Origin: Penium margaritaceum
Taxonomy: Eukaryota > Streptophyta > Zygnematophyceae > Desmidiales > Peniaceae
Length of the DNA stretch: 39,169 nt
Reading direction: 5' to 3'
NCBI GenBank assembly: GCA_023375785.1
Contig: SZWC01000511.1
Coordinates: 258,795 to 297,963, forward strand
The first letter of the stretch is position 1. Every line of letters starts with the position of its first letter. This document shows positions 18,659 to 29,206 of this stretch, one piece after another. A program made the position numbers and the translations under genes. A model generated the notes under the pieces. It worked only from the letters and a program-made list of their open reading frames with translations, was not told the origin of the DNA and did no database searches.

Positions 18659-19645
18659 ATGAGTGCAGCATCATCTGTGCCAGGTTGGGCCAGCGCCAAT
18701 GCCGGAGCTGTTGCCGGTGTTGGCGCTGACGCCGGCATTGCCTCAACGGGGATGACGTCGGAGGACTTGAGTAAGGTCCTGTCCCATAAGGACTTGATGC
18801 CGCCGCCGCTCGGCGTGCGTGACTTCCTGTCTTGGAAGGATGTATTCCTTTCATGGGCGGCGGAACACGGGCTTGAGGAATACAACCTCGCTTTACCGTC
18901 CAATGCGACAGACACGAGGGTGCTCCTGCACGCATTCAATGCACTGGTCCGAGCGCTCCCCGAGGATCAGCAATATTCGATTAGTCATTTCCGCTTTGGC
19001 GGAAAAGGGGAGGACCCCACCAACCCGCGCAGCGGAGAGCCCCGACCCTACGAAGCGTGGCAGCACCTGCCCACGCGAAAGGAGGAGCAAGGGATGGCCC
19101 TGGTCATTTCCATGCGTGACAAGCTCCGCAACCTTTGCCCGAAGCCAGGCGCACCTGTTGCCGAGTATTGGGATGCCGCCATGGACCTTCGCCGGCGCAT
19201 CCTCGGCCTTGGCGCCTCCTGCACCATCCTCGAGTGGCTGGATCCGGTCCTTTTGCATCTTGGAGAACCGTACAAGGATTTCCAATGCAGTCTCCTGCGG
19301 AAGTTGAAAGTTGCCGACATCGAAAACACTGACCTCACAGAGGTGTTCGAGGAGCTTCGGAACTAGGAAAACATCCTCAAAGGTGAGGCACGCGAGGATG
19401 AGGGTGCAGCAGCGAGTGCGTTCGTGCATGAGGGAGGAGGTACAACCCCTCCTACACACCACTACCCTAGAGGGGGAGGCCGAGGAGGTCAGGGAGGCGG
19501 AAGTGGCTGAGAAGGCCAAGGTGGTGGGGGACGAGGACGAGGTCAGGCAGCAGGGAACCGGACCTGCAACTACTGTGGACAGGCAGGCCACTACTGGCGC
19601 GCCTGTCCGTCCCTCCAGCGCATCATGACACCCAACCTGCAGTAG
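18659..19645 (+). pseudogene. gag: gag of element A, with two internal stops
   Basis: From ATG 18659 the frame runs 235 codons to TAG 19364, and in the same frame continues through TGA 19508 to TAG 19643. The N-terminus is Ala/Gly-rich; the middle is a copia-type capsid region ending in a D-L-T-E-V-F-E-E-L segment; a Gly/Arg-rich stretch follows; then a zinc knuckle CNYCGQAGHYWRAC (C-x2-C-x4-H-x4-C, 19565-19606). Gag packages the RNA in virus-like particles. The equivalent of the first stop is a Tyr codon in relative C (ELKNYEE), so it is a mutation. The pol frame continues in the same reading frame after 19645, so gag and pol were probably one polyprotein. Confidence 0.85.
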
Positions 19646-20650
19646 ACACGCCCAGCGGTGGGCCAGTCATTGACGCCATTTTCTCATCCCAGCCAGCATC
19701 TTCACCCTCCAGCATGGACGACTCAGGCTGTGGCAGGACCTCATGCGCCGGCACCCTTTGGGACGGCAACATTTGGTGCGCCACAGCCGCAGTCACCCGT
19801 GTACCTATCAGTGCCAGCTCCATCTCCACCCGTGTACCAGGGGCCCGTCTTCACTCCCCCATACGGCATCGCACCCGCTCCTGTCCCAGCGTGGGCGCAG
19901 AGGGTATACGTCGAGACGAGCGAGCCTCAGCAGCCGTTGGCACTCCCACCGGGATCAGAGTGGAGTGCGCCCATGGAGATGCACCCACCTGAGCCTACTG
20001 CCACCACACAGCAGCCAGGTCAGAAGTTGGGGTACACGCATATCACCACTTCGCACGCACTTCCCATGCATGAATGGTTGTTTGACACTGCCGCATCGCA
20101 CCATATGTCACCGCATCGGCAGCTGTTTGTCGCATTGCATGCCACGTCTGATGTTGAGGGTGTCAAGACTGGGTCTGGTGAAGTGCTGTCGGTTGAAGGT
20201 GTGGGAACTGTGGTCCTCCAAGCACCGGGTGGGGTGTTGTGGCTGACTGGTGTGCTGTATGTGCCGCGGATGAAAGTGAACCTGCTGTCTGGGGGACAGC
20301 TAGACCAACAGGCTAGTGTGTCTGCACTGATGCAGAAACAGCGATGCATGCTTTTTGATGCGTCTGGAGCCTTACTGGCTGACGGGCCGTTGCACAGTGA
20401 CATGCTGTACAAACTAACTGTGTTTCCTTTTGTCCACTCACACGTGAATCGACCCCATGCACAGGTCATTACGGACACTGATGCTGCACACACCGATCTC
20501 ATCCATCGTAGACTTGCACATCTCAACACAGAGAAAGTTGCCGATCTACTGAAACACACTCCAGCACACGGTGTGCTACCCGGTGATTGTCCACATGGTC
20601 TCAAAGAAACCACTTGTCTTGAGTGTCACGAAGGGAAAGCACACAGATAG
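19646..20650 (+). pseudogene. pol: Protease and pre-integrase region of element A
   Basis: Same frame as gag. A Pro-rich linker is followed by the aspartic protease active site WLFDTAASHHMS (near 20080) and hydrophobic strands such as VEGVGTVVL. A GAG-pre-integrase zinc region follows, with His residues in LIHRRLAHLN and the Cys pair in CLECHEGK. The frame stops at TAG 20648, inside the conserved segment that normally continues into integrase. D-T-A replaces the more usual D-S-G; this is a known variant and need not abolish activity. Confidence 0.85.
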
Positions 20651-21530
20651 GCCTTTCCCAGATCAGACAGCGTCACCACAAGGCCCCTGGCACTAGTGCA
20701 TGCTGACCTAACCGGAACGATGCCAGTGCCTTCAGTCCAGTATGCATCACTCTACGTGTTAACCCTCACTGATGACTACAGCCCCTTTTGGTGGGCATTT
20801 CTGCTGAAAACCATGGCAGATGCCCAGCGTGCAATTATGGAATGGATTTCACCGGCCGAGAGACAGACAGGTTGTTCACTCTTGAGGTTACGAACTGAAA
20901 GAGGAGGAGAATTCCTTGGAACACTGACGACAGAACTGGAAACAAGAGGAGTCGAGCATCAGTCCACAGCACCCTACACGCCACAACAAAATAGAGTGGC
21001 AGAGCGGTGGCACAAAAACCTTGGTGATGCATTGCGCACTTTGCTGACTGAATGTGGACTGTCCTTTGGGTTCTGGGAAGAGGCTGTGAAGTACATCACC
21101 TGGGTATGGAACCGCATTCCACAGGGTCCATTACCCAAGTCTGTCACACCTTGGGAAAGGTGGTTCAAAGAGAAAGCTGACTTGAGGCCTGCTATGGTGT
21201 GGGGCACAATGGCCTGTGTCTGGTTTGCACCACCACAACGAGAGCACAAACTGAGTCCACGCGGCCGTTGGTGCGTCTTTGTCGGGGTGTCCCACGCCTC
21301 CAAAGCATGGCGGTTTTGGGATCCCAAAACCACTACTTTGTCGAGAGTCGAGATGCCTCATTCTTGGAGCACATGCCCTATAAGGTGTTCCGTACATTGC
21401 GGCATGCTCCCTCGCTGTCATTGCGAGAGCACTACCCAGAGTATGTGAGTGTGCCTGTGTTCATGCCCCCTCCACCGCACGAAGCAAGGGTGGCTCGACT
21501 AGTGTGGACGATGAGTTGACCACCTCGGTG
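20651..21530 (+). pseudogene. pol: Integrase of element A, frame-disrupted
   Basis: Continues in the gag-PR frame after the TAG. An rve-type core is seen: the first acidic residue in HADLTG, the central motif RTERGGEF, where Glu stands in the place of the usual Asp (TDNGGEF), and the third in NRVAERWH. The C-terminal part (TWVWNRIPQGP, then a FVGVS..KAWRFWD segment) is typical of copia. The frame is lost near 21360 and resumes one base over, then again near 21500 in a third frame. Loss of the central Asp plus the frameshifts makes it non-functional. Confidence 0.85.
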
Positions 21531-21704
21531 CCAAAAGACTTGTTGTCGTCCACAGACCTGGCCAGCACAGAGTCTAGTGCCACCGAGGCACCGCCAGGTC
21601 TCAAGCCTCTGACCCCTCCTGAGGAGACAGAAAGCACAACCACAACATCACCCGAACCACCACGACGCTCTCTGCGCGCTCGCCCCAGAGTGGACTATAA
21701 ATAA

Positions 21705-23330
21705 TTCTATCACACAGTTAGCACCGCAACCAAGGATCACAGTATCACTGAACCACTGGCCCTTACTGAGGCAAGGGGGCGCCTGGACGCTACTGAATGG
21801 GAAAAAGCGATGACAGCTGAACTGAACACACTATTGGAACATGGGGTGTACGAGCTGGTGCTCTTGCCACCCGGCCAAAAGGCTATTGATGTCAAATCGA
21901 TATTCAAACTCAAAAGGAATCTCAAGGGTCTCATTGAGAAGTACAAGGCACGTCTTGTGGCCAAAGGCTTTCACCAAATCCCGGGACAAGACTTCACAGA
22001 CACGTACGCACCCATGGGAAAGTACGGAACGAGCCGTGCCCTGCTGGCGGTGGCTACACGCGACGATTGGGAAATCCACCAAATGGATGTAAAAAACGCT
22101 TTCCTCCACGGACCACTGGAAGAAGAATTGTATGTCAAACAACCAGAGGGATATGAGGACAGAACGGATCGAGTGTGGCTTCTGCTGAAAGCACTCTATG
22201 GCTTGAAGCAAGCACCCCGGTGTTGGATTAAAGAGATCCGCCGCACCCTTGAAAGCGGTGGATTCACCCAGAGTGTTTGTTTCCCCTCGCTGTTTCTTCG
22301 CTGGGATAAGGGACTACCTGTTGCCTTGCTGGGTTACGTAGATGACCTGCTGATCCTGTCTCCCTCACTCATTCTCATTGGACAGGCCAAAGCACTCCTC
22401 ACCGCTCACTACAAGATGATAGACCTAGGCAAGACACAAAACTTCCTTGGCATGACCATCATACATGACCGCACAACACGCACTTTGACACTCCATCAAG
22501 GTCAATTCCTTGCTCATCTCACTGAACGGTTCCAACACCTGGTACAGCACCTTCCCCTACAGCACACGCCCATGAGTCCTGATGTCTACACACACCTGTT
22601 GGATGCACGCACCACGGAGTATGGACCCGACACAGACTCCACACTTTACAAACAGATCACAGGCATTCTCTCATACCTTGCCTCCACAACACGTCTCGAC
22701 ATTGCTTGCGCAGTCAATGTCCTCGCCCAGTTCAGCCAGCAACCATGCAGCACGCACCAGAAAGCACTGCTGAAACTGCTTCGGTATATGCTGGACACAG
22801 CTGCACTTGGTCTAGTGTTTTCCCCTGGCACAGGTCCAGTTCAGGATGGGTATTGTGATAGTGACTATTCACGTGATCGTGCAGCTCGCAGTCGGGGCGG
22901 TTATGTCTTTCGTGTGTGGGGAACTGCTGTGTCATGGCGCAGCACCAAACAGTCATGTGTGGCACGCAGCGTGGCTGAGGCAGAGTACATGGCGTTGAGT
23001 GAAGCAGCATGTGAAGGCATCTGGCTTGCGCGCTTGCTTGAAGAACTCGGTGTGCACACGCCTGCTGTACCTGTGCATAGCGACAGTGCAGCCGCACGCC
23101 GCATCGCAATGAATGATGGTGTCTTGCATCCACGCACAAAGCATATCAGTGTTAACCATCACTTTGTTTGCGAGGCAGTGGAGGCTGGAACAGTGGAGGT
23201 GCGTGCCATCAGTGGACAGGCACAACTCACAGATTTCCTCACCAAGGCTCTCTCATCTTCTTCCCTTCTACCTCAACTGCAACACCTCGGTTGCATGCCT
23301 GCCACACTCCTATCCAAAAGGGCGTGTTAA
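21705..23330 (+). CDS. pol: Reverse transcriptase-RNase H of element A
   Basis: A 506-codon open stretch from Met 21810, with frame open back to TAA 21702. RT hallmarks in order: KARLVAKGF, MDVKNAFLHG (first Asp), LYGLKQAPR, and YVDD (22334-22345). The RNase H part shows DSDYSRDRAARSRGGYVF, AEAEYMAL and PRTKHISVNHHF. This is the best-preserved part of A. The last codons overlap the polypurine tract, and the TAA stop lies in bases 4-6 of the 3' LTR (TGTTAA), so coding and priming signals share sequence. It is not a free-standing gene, since upstream pol is broken. Confidence 0.9.
   Translation, partial: FYHTVSTATKDHSITEPLALTEARGRLDATEWEKAMTAELNTLLEHGVYELVLLPPGQKAIDVKSIFKLKRNLKGLIEKYKARLVAKGFHQIPGQDFTDTYAPMGKYGTSRALLAVATRDDWEIHQMDVKNAFLHGPLEEELYVKQPEGYEDRTDRVWLLLKALYGLKQAPRCWIKEIRRTLESGGFTQSVCFPSLFLRWDKGLPVALLGYVDDLLILSPSLILIGQAKALLTAHYKMIDLGKTQNFLGMTIIHDRTTRTLTLHQGQFLAHLTERFQHLVQHLPLQHTPMSPDVYTHLLDARTTEYGPDTDSTLYKQITGILSYLASTTRLDIACAVNVLAQFSQQPCSTHQKALLKLLRYMLDTAALGLVFSPGTGPVQDGYCDSDYSRDRAARSRGGYVFRVWGTAVSWRSTKQSCVARSVAEAEYMALSEAACEGIWLARLLEELGVHTPAVPVHSDSAAARRIAMNDGVLHPRTKHISVNHHFVCEAVEAGTVEVRAISGQAQLTDFLTKALSSSSLLPQLQHLGCMPATLLSKRAC
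23316..23324 (+). promoter_or_regulatory. Polypurine tract of element A
   Basis: AAAAGGGCG directly before TGTTAATCC, inside the last codons of pol. Relative C has AAGAGGACC then TTGTTGATCC at the same point. Confidence 0.65.
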
Positions 23331-23923
23331 TCCCTCACTGTACATATTCTCTCTATGGTGTGGCCGTGAATGCGCAGGGCATGCTGGTGCAGAGAGTGGA
23401 GGCGACGCACCGTGACGGCACGCGATCCTCCAGCTCCGCACGAGTGGTTGCCTCCTTCCTGCTCACATGACCATCTCCATCTCGCCAGAACTCGACGGCG
23501 TCACCTCATTCTTTGTCTCTCCTGCCAAACCTATTTGTGGCTCATAGTTAGAAAGTGACATATTGCAGGACTTGTGTTACGAACTCTACCTGGGAGCTGA
23601 AACTTGGCATGTGGGTAGACATAGATTGCATTCCTTTTTCTAGGTTTAGGGATAGTTGTGTCTGGGCAGGGCGAGTCCCTGCTTTCTCGTTTTGGGGCGC
23701 CGAGGGCCTTCCTCCAGGTTCGGTTGACTCGCCGGCGAGCTTCTCTTGCTGGCCGACAGGTGGAGCTTGACTAGCGAGCCCCACCCGTAACAGCTCTGTG
23801 AGCTGTTACGAGGAGTCTTCGACGTAGGGTTTTCCATGGCCATGCACAAACCCAAGTGTAACTCTCACCACACTCAACCATTTTTATGCCGTAATTTGCG
23901 TTGGGCTCGTGTGATGATCCATA
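23325..23923 (+). repeat. 3' LTR of element A
   Basis: 599 bp starting TGTTAATCC. Carries the stem GTAACAGCTC/GAGCTGTTAC (23787-23809), now with 10 bp arms. The exact end (23921-23923) is uncertain by two bases. Confidence 0.8.
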
Positions 23924-23925
23924 AA

Positions 23926-24108
23926 GAAGGGGAAAAAGAGACGCAGCAAGGGACAGCAACAACAGTAGGAGCCGGCGAGCACTGGCAATGGACGTTCTAT
24001 CCAATGCTACAACTGTGGAGGTGCTCAGAGCTACAAGGACTGCAAGCAGTCCCTTGATTGGCCTCGGATCATGCGCGACCTCCAGGCTGCGCACACACAG
24101 TGGTTTTC
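23926..24108 (+). pseudogene. Possible gag fragment with degenerate zinc knuckle
   Basis: Directly after the A 3' LTR a Lys/Arg/Gln-rich frame leads to CYNCGGAQSYKDC (24005-24043). This resembles a retrotransposon zinc knuckle but has Ser for His and one residue fewer before the last Cys, and the frame has a TAG upstream. It ends where the minus-strand integrase of element C begins. It may be the sequence into which A or C inserted. Confidence 0.35.
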
Positions 24109-24109
24109 C

Positions 24110-24560
24110 AGTGGCATTGGGCCATGAGGAATGGGGTTCTAGATCCATGTTATACGTGTGACCACTTCTTCCGAAGATCAAAATGACAGTTCCGACTCCC
24201 TAAGCAGTGTGTGCAATGCATCTTCAAGTATTCTATGCCATCTCTCTGCCAACCCATTTTGTGGGGGCGCGTAGGGAGCAGTTTTCTGGTGCATTATCCC
24301 CTTTTTTTCAAGGTTTGTGACAAGCATTTCAGGGAATTTATGCAAAATCAACAGTGATATCCATTCTGGAATAGCACATTGGGCGTCAACCCTATGACAC
24401 AGTTGACTAAAGTCGCCCAGCGAGGGCGAAGGTAGTCATCGGTTAAGACATACATTGAACCGTATTGCACTGATAGCATGGGCATGGGCCAGTGCGAGAG
24501 AAGAAGTGCTCTCCCTCTCGGAGTGCTTTCCAAATGACTTTCCATCATGACACTCAAGAC
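24110..24560 (-). pseudogene. Integrase fragment of element C
   Basis: Minus frames match A integrase: SVQYGSMYVLTDDY (near 24460), then further down a PPQNGLAERWHRILEDAL segment and a GPMP match near 24120, where similarity ends abruptly. Frameshifts and stops are present. The central catalytic motif is not recognisable. Confidence 0.7.
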
Positions 24561-24681
24561 ATGCTTCTGATTTCAGACCATGCTAACAGTCAGTGCGCAC
24601 AATCCCATATGCAGGGATGTGTTTCAGCATGCCGTATTGATGTGTGCCAGGCGATGGTAGATGAGGTTAGTTTGCTTTGAA

Positions 24682-25118
24682 TTAACAGTGGTTGTGACAT
24701 GCGCCTGTGCTCAGTGTGATGGTACGAGGGAAAGAGAATGATTCTTCACAGCATGTCCTCATGAATGGTCCATCAGCCGGCAAAGAGCCTGATGCATCAT
24801 AGATCATGCATCGTTGCTTTTGAGTTGGTTTGGACACATTTTCTTGCTGGTCCAAATTTCTGCCCGGCAATAAATTCACCATCAACTGGACACATACAAC
24901 ACACCAGTCAACCAAAGCATCCCACCATGCACTTGAAGAGCCATAGTCCCAACACCCTCAAATACAAGGACATCCCAAGATCCAGTCTTCACAACATCAA
25001 CGTCATGTGGGGCATACAACGAGGTGAATAGCTCACGATGAGGTGATCTGTGATGAGACGATGCAGTGTCATAAAACCACTTGTGCATAGAAAATGCGGG
25101 AGAGAGGGTTACATGCAT
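24682..25118 (-). pseudogene. Protease fragment of element C
   Basis: Two overlapping minus frames (25118-24882 and 24915-24682) match A protease across HKWFYDTASSHHRSPHREL and VEGVG-type strands, then VNLLPGRNLDQQ and QKQRCMIYDASGSL. A frameshift lies near 24900. Confidence 0.8.
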
Positions 25119-25356
25119 GTGACTGAGTCACTGACATGCTGCTTGTGGAGCCACTGTTAGCTTGGGTGGCTGCAGCTCCATGCTGGAGAACCATCCGACG
25201 TGTAGGGGTGGCGGAGCTGGCTCCTGTGCGGTCGTCATCTCGGCTTACACACGCTGTGAGCCACTCGGTCTCAAGGACAGGAACCGTGGAGTTTGGAGGC
25301 ATGTATTACACTGGAGTTCGAGATGATGCCAGCTGCAGCATCGGCTTCTTCACTGG

Positions 25357-26375
25357 CTACAACATCGGCTGCATCATCAATTGCATCACCGGCTGCATCA
25401 TCAGCTGGAACTGGGATGGTCCAAAAGGGAATGCTGCAATCGGAGGGCGTGTGTGTAATTCAAGATGTCCCAGCATTCCCCACGTGGAAGGGAGTAGCCG
25501 TACCATGGTTGGCGGACATAACTGGTGCTGGTAGGGCTGCTGCTGGTACAATTGCTGCTGTGGGTTCATGATGTGATGTAACACATGACAGGAATGCCAG
25601 TAGTGACCGCGCTTGCGGCAATAGTTGCAAGTGCGGGTGCATGTGTCCCGGCAACGTCCCCAACCTCTCCCACCCTGAGGTCCAACCTCCTTCACGACTG
25701 AATCCTGCCTGCCCTCCATTGGCATGGGGAGCCCAAGATGTCTGATGCACAAACACAGTGGCAGTAGATGTCCCTGCCTCACGATCCTCGCCTCAGAGAA
25801 CTTCCTCATAGTTCTTCAGTTCTTTTAACACCATCGACAGGTCGGTGCTCTTAATGGCTGCTACCGAGTCCAAGGATCATCCATTCCAAGAATGTGCAAG
25901 AGGCACCAAGACAAAGGATCTGGCACCTAATTTCTATAGCCGCGTCCGAGTACTCAGCTGTCTGTACATCATGCTTCAGGTAGATGCAACAAAGCTTGTC
26001 GTGAAGTGGTTATGATTAGCGCCATTCCCCGGTCCTCCTTGCGCATGACCAGGTGCTGCCACTCTTCCAAGGAATGGAGAGCTCCACTGTGAGGGTTGGT
26101 TGGATCCTCTCCTCTCTCATCATACCAAAAATGATGAATGGCGTAGGACTGGTCGTCCGGAAAAGCACACGTCATGACATTGAACACGCGGAGGAGGTTA
26201 CGAGCGGGTCGCGGGTCGTCTACTTCCTCCAGTGGTGGGTGGAGATAGAGCTCCTCGAGCCCAAGAATGTCCTTCCATGCAACAAATTCATGGGTTTCAA
26301 GCAGTGGAGGCATCAGATCTTTGTGGAGGGAGAGCTTCTTAAGTCGTTCCAGGTCACTGTTGCAGCTGAAGTGGT
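25357..26375 (-). pseudogene. gag of element C
   Basis: Minus frame with LHKDLMPPLL, then FVAWKDILGLEE, an ERGEDPTNPHSGALHSLEEWQHL segment (26150-26100), and after a frameshift the capsid end (CLGASCTFLEW, LKNYEEVL) and zinc knuckle CNYCRKRGHYWHSC (near 25615). Part of the capsid is deleted relative to A. At the place of the first A stop it has Tyr. Followed by a Gln-rich linker instead of the A Pro-rich one. Confidence 0.8.
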
Positions 26376-26849
26376 CATGTGTCTGGTGTCACCACCCCTA
26401 TTGCTATGGCAAGGGTTCTTCCCCGACGTGCATTTCTTTCCCATCATGGATCCTTCACCACTCATGATGAATGGGACTGTTCATCTACAAATTTTGGGTT
26501 CTGTGCATACCTTGAATACACTGCCTTGCCCTTGACTCTGTGCAACTCCTCGTGTGAGCCGATCTTGGCCGTATGGCCTGGGTTTTGCACCTTTGTCACC
26601 TCTCCTCCTCCTAGTGCCTTCCTTTGGCTCTGCAGGTCCTCAGCGCCTTACACCTCATTGTCCTGACCCTCTATGTCCTTGTTGTGTGTGCTTGTCCCTG
26701 ACAGTCTAGGCGGTCAAAGACATGTTTTTGCAACCCTCAATGTAAGAGCACTATTGTAAGGGCATGCGACTGAGCTAGAGCTGAGGCACGTGATTCACGA
26801 GTGTCAGCGTGAGAGATCAGCTACGACTATAGCTGGTTTCTCAGGTGTG

Positions 26850-26944
26850 CGGCACTCGGCGTGCGTTGTCACCAGTCTCAAGGCCGGCATGACTTGCGCA
26901 TTCACATCCACACACAAACCACAAGGAATGTACACGGATCAACA
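26850..26944 (-). repeat. LTR start of element C
   Basis: The minus strand reads TGTTGATCC at 26944-26936, then GTGTACATTC and GTGAATGCGCAAGTCATGC, co-linear with the first ~95 bp of the A 3' LTR. Lower coordinates (26380-26850) are the right length for the rest of the LTR and leader, but I cannot align them, and no primer site is seen. Confidence 0.6.
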
Positions 26945-27061
26945 AGGTCCTCTTTAATTTGCCTAGCTCAACATGGCTATGAGCTACACCAATGCACATG
27001 CATGGTAGAATTGAGGAGGAGATCCACTTAGTGCAGCCTTTGGGCCTTGGAGATGGCATAA
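26945..27061 (-). pseudogene. pol C-terminus preceding the C LTR
   Basis: Minus frame SSSILP..ELGKLKRTLL parallels the end of A pol (SSSLLP..SKRAC), with AAGAGGACC at the PPT position. Higher coordinates quickly lose similarity, and element D sequence begins by 27137. Confidence 0.6.
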
Positions 27062-27136
27062 ACAGATTCTGGAGTCTCCAAAGGCACATACACAGTCTAA
27101 AGTAGCCTCTGCATTGGTTATACCTTAAGATCCTTG

Positions 27137-28153
27137 CTACTTTGGAGCATGGCGGGTATCGGCGCAGCAAGCAGCAAGCATGCTAGGAAGCGTGCTGGCT
27201 ATTCTTAGCTTGGTAGAAGAGCAGGTGAGCCACGGCTCCTTGTGCTGAGCAGCGGAGGTGCAGCAGCAGCAGCAGTAGTGAGTGGCAGCAGCGACACCCA
27301 CCCACAGCAGCAGCAGCAGGTCCTGGGAGGACCTGCTGGGAGGTCCTGGGAGGACTTGTTGCAGATTGGCAAGGAGAGGAGGAACTGCAGCGGAAGAGGT
27401 AGCAGAAAGAATGGAGACGGTGGAGGCAACTGGCACCACCAGAGCAAGTGCTTAAGTGGCGAAGGCCGCACCTAGGGTGGTGAAGACGGCTGCGACGGAG
27501 ACTGTCGCCGTGATGAAGCTATAGGCGGCAGATGGAGCAGATGCTGCTATGGTGCCAGTGACTGACGTAGAAGTGCGAATGGATGTTGCAGCTGCCGTTG
27601 TAGCAGGTGCAACTGAGGCCGTCGCCCAGGCGATGGCGGACGCTGCTGCAAAGATCTACGTCCCGAAGTCAGCGGCGGCTGCAGCAATGGGGCCAACGAC
27701 AAACGCAGCCTCCGTGTATGCCTCAGTCGCACGCCCTGCCAAGGTCAAAGCAGGTGCACGCGAAGCTCTAGCGGCTGTGGATAACGTAGCTGCGGCTGCT
27801 GCAGCTGCGTCTATGATAGCCAAGATAGTGCGGGTGAGGGCACTTAGAAGGGTAACAACATCCTGCGTGAACGCTGTGTATAGGTCTGGAGCGTCCTACG
27901 GCTGCAGATCCCCCCCAGGAGAAAGGAGCAGGGAGACGCTTACCGAACGGTGACGAGCAGTCCGTGCGAATGGTGCTGAAGTAGACGCAGATGCCCGGTC
28001 GCTGCTCATGCCTCTGTGGCATCGTGCGTGGCGACGAGCCCCCCTCCCCTCGTAGTACACACCAGGAGGAAGCGCGCTGGGGGCGTCACGAAGAGCCAGC
28101 GTGATAGGTGCTGCACCACCGAAGCGGTGCAACGAGCAGAGTGCGGCCGTCAC
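27137..28153 (-). pseudogene. Ala-rich ORFx of element D, three internal stops
   Basis: One frame of 339 codons with stops TAG (27898-27896), TAG (27658-27656) and TAA (27454-27452). The body aligns with ORFx of E and R: IIDAAAAAAATLSTAARA, then GRATEAYTEAAFV and a T-[stop]-IFAAASA stretch, where the stop occupies the Gln seen in both relatives (IGTQ, ITTQ). The end (VVPVASTVSILSAT) matches E IVPIASCVSVLSAA. The last ~60 codons are a Cys/Leu-rich repeat-driven tail. No known domain. Gag does not follow; element C sequence begins instead. Confidence 0.6.
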
Positions 28154-28159
28154 TGCAGT

Positions 28160-28760
28160 GGCTTGATTGCTACTGTTGTCGCTGATGCTGCTGCTGTTGC
28201 TGTTTTTGCTGTTGTTACTGGTGCTGCTTCCGATGCTGCTGCTGGTGCTGTTGCTGCTGCTGCTCCTGCTGCAAGTGCTGCTGCCGATGCTGTTGCTGCT
28301 GTTGCTGCGGGTGCACCAAGTGCGACTACAGCAGCTGCGGCCACTGCGGCAGCTCTGACTATGACTGCAGTCACTGCCGTTGCTGGTGCGGAAGCTGCTG
28401 CTGTGGCCGGGGCGGCTGTGAATGCAGCTGCTGCTGTAGTCGACGTTGTTTCTGATGTGGCGAGTGCCAATGGCACGACTGCCAATGTGGCAGCTATGGC
28501 TGAAGCAGCAGCCGCTGCTTCATCTGCTGCTGTGGCTACGACTATTACCGTAGCTGCTGCTGCTTCGGCTACTCCGGGTGCTCCTAATGTAGCTGCAGGA
28601 GCTGCATGGGATGCGGCTGCTACGGTTGTTGCAGGCACTCAGATGCTCTGATGCAGCTACGAAGCTGCGACTGCTGCGGCTGCTGCTGGCGCTCAGACGC
28701 ACAAGCAACTACACCAGACCCGGCAGCTGCTACTGCTTAGACTGCGGCAGCTGCATACTT
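28160..28760. repeat. GCN (Ala-coding) trinucleotide array
   Basis: Nearly continuous GCT/GCA/GCG triplets interspersed with ACT and GTT. Because GC is its own complement, both strands give long Ala-rich frames (plus 28016-28651 and minus 28638-28150). I cannot say which, if either, is translated; element orientation favours minus. It lies upstream of ORFx of D. Confidence 0.7.
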
Positions 28761-29194
28761 GCAGTGGATGCAGCTGCCGACGCCTTGGCATGAGTGCAGC
28801 CGCTGTCACAATCGCAGCTCCTGGGGTTGCGGCTGGTTGGAGTACCCCTGCACTTTAAGCCTGGCAATGCCGTGGCAGCTGCGGAGACTGCAGCCACTAT
28901 GGTTGCGGAAGATGCCGCTGTTGTGGGTGCATGTGTTAAGCGGATGTGAGAAGTCCCACGGGCAGGGGACGAAATCTCGCCCGCGGGTTTCGGCACGCGG
29001 TTGCTGCTGTTCGTCACAACAAGAGGACGACGACAGTCAGCAGGGTGGAGTGGAGCAGAATGCTCCTCCCTGGATGCATCTGCATCTGCGAGACGGTGGC
29101 AGAAGCAGCGGAAGCAGCGGCAGTGATGGCAAAAAGTCACGCGTCAACAGGATCTCGCGCTAAGTCTCACGCGCGATTCATTCTCTCGTCACAC

Positions 29195-29206
29195 GCTCTG
29201 ATACCA
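29195..29206 (-). promoter_or_regulatory. Primer-binding site of element D
   Basis: GCTCTGATACCA, the exact reverse complement of TGGTATCAGAGC. It sets the orientation of D as minus and places its LTR from 29207 upward. Confidence 0.85.

Larger units (their letters stand above)
17634..23923 (+). mobile_element. Element A: near full-length, inactive Ty1/copia retrotransposon
   Basis: LTRs, a perfect tRNA-Met primer site, gag with zinc knuckle, then protease, integrase and RT-RNase H in copia order. It is inactivated by in-frame stops (19364, 19508, 19643, 20648, 21702) and by two frame changes between 21360 and 21540. By eye the LTRs differ at about 39 of ~560 positions (~93% identity). The first 38 bp of the 3' LTR have no counterpart at the left end, so the 5' LTR is truncated or rearranged there and no target duplication can be seen. 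Confidence 0.85.
24110..27061 (-). mobile_element. Element C: decayed relative of element A with pol tail-LTR-gag order
   Basis: On the minus strand, from high to low coordinates: pol C-terminus, LTR start, gag, protease, integrase, then a break at about 24110. All parts align with element A but with many stops and frame changes. RT is missing downstream. A pol tail followed by an LTR followed by gag is the arrangement expected where two head-to-tail copies share an LTR. Confidence 0.7.

Noticed and set aside
19640..19650. Programmed TAG readthrough between gag and pol of element A
   Set aside because: Gag and pol are in one frame across TAG 19643, but relative C has no stop at the aligned place, so a random mutation is simpler.
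28016..28651. 211-codon Ala-rich plus-strand frame
   Set aside because: Mirror of the minus-strand Ala frame produced by GCN repeats; element orientation is minus and no aligned relative exists in this strand.
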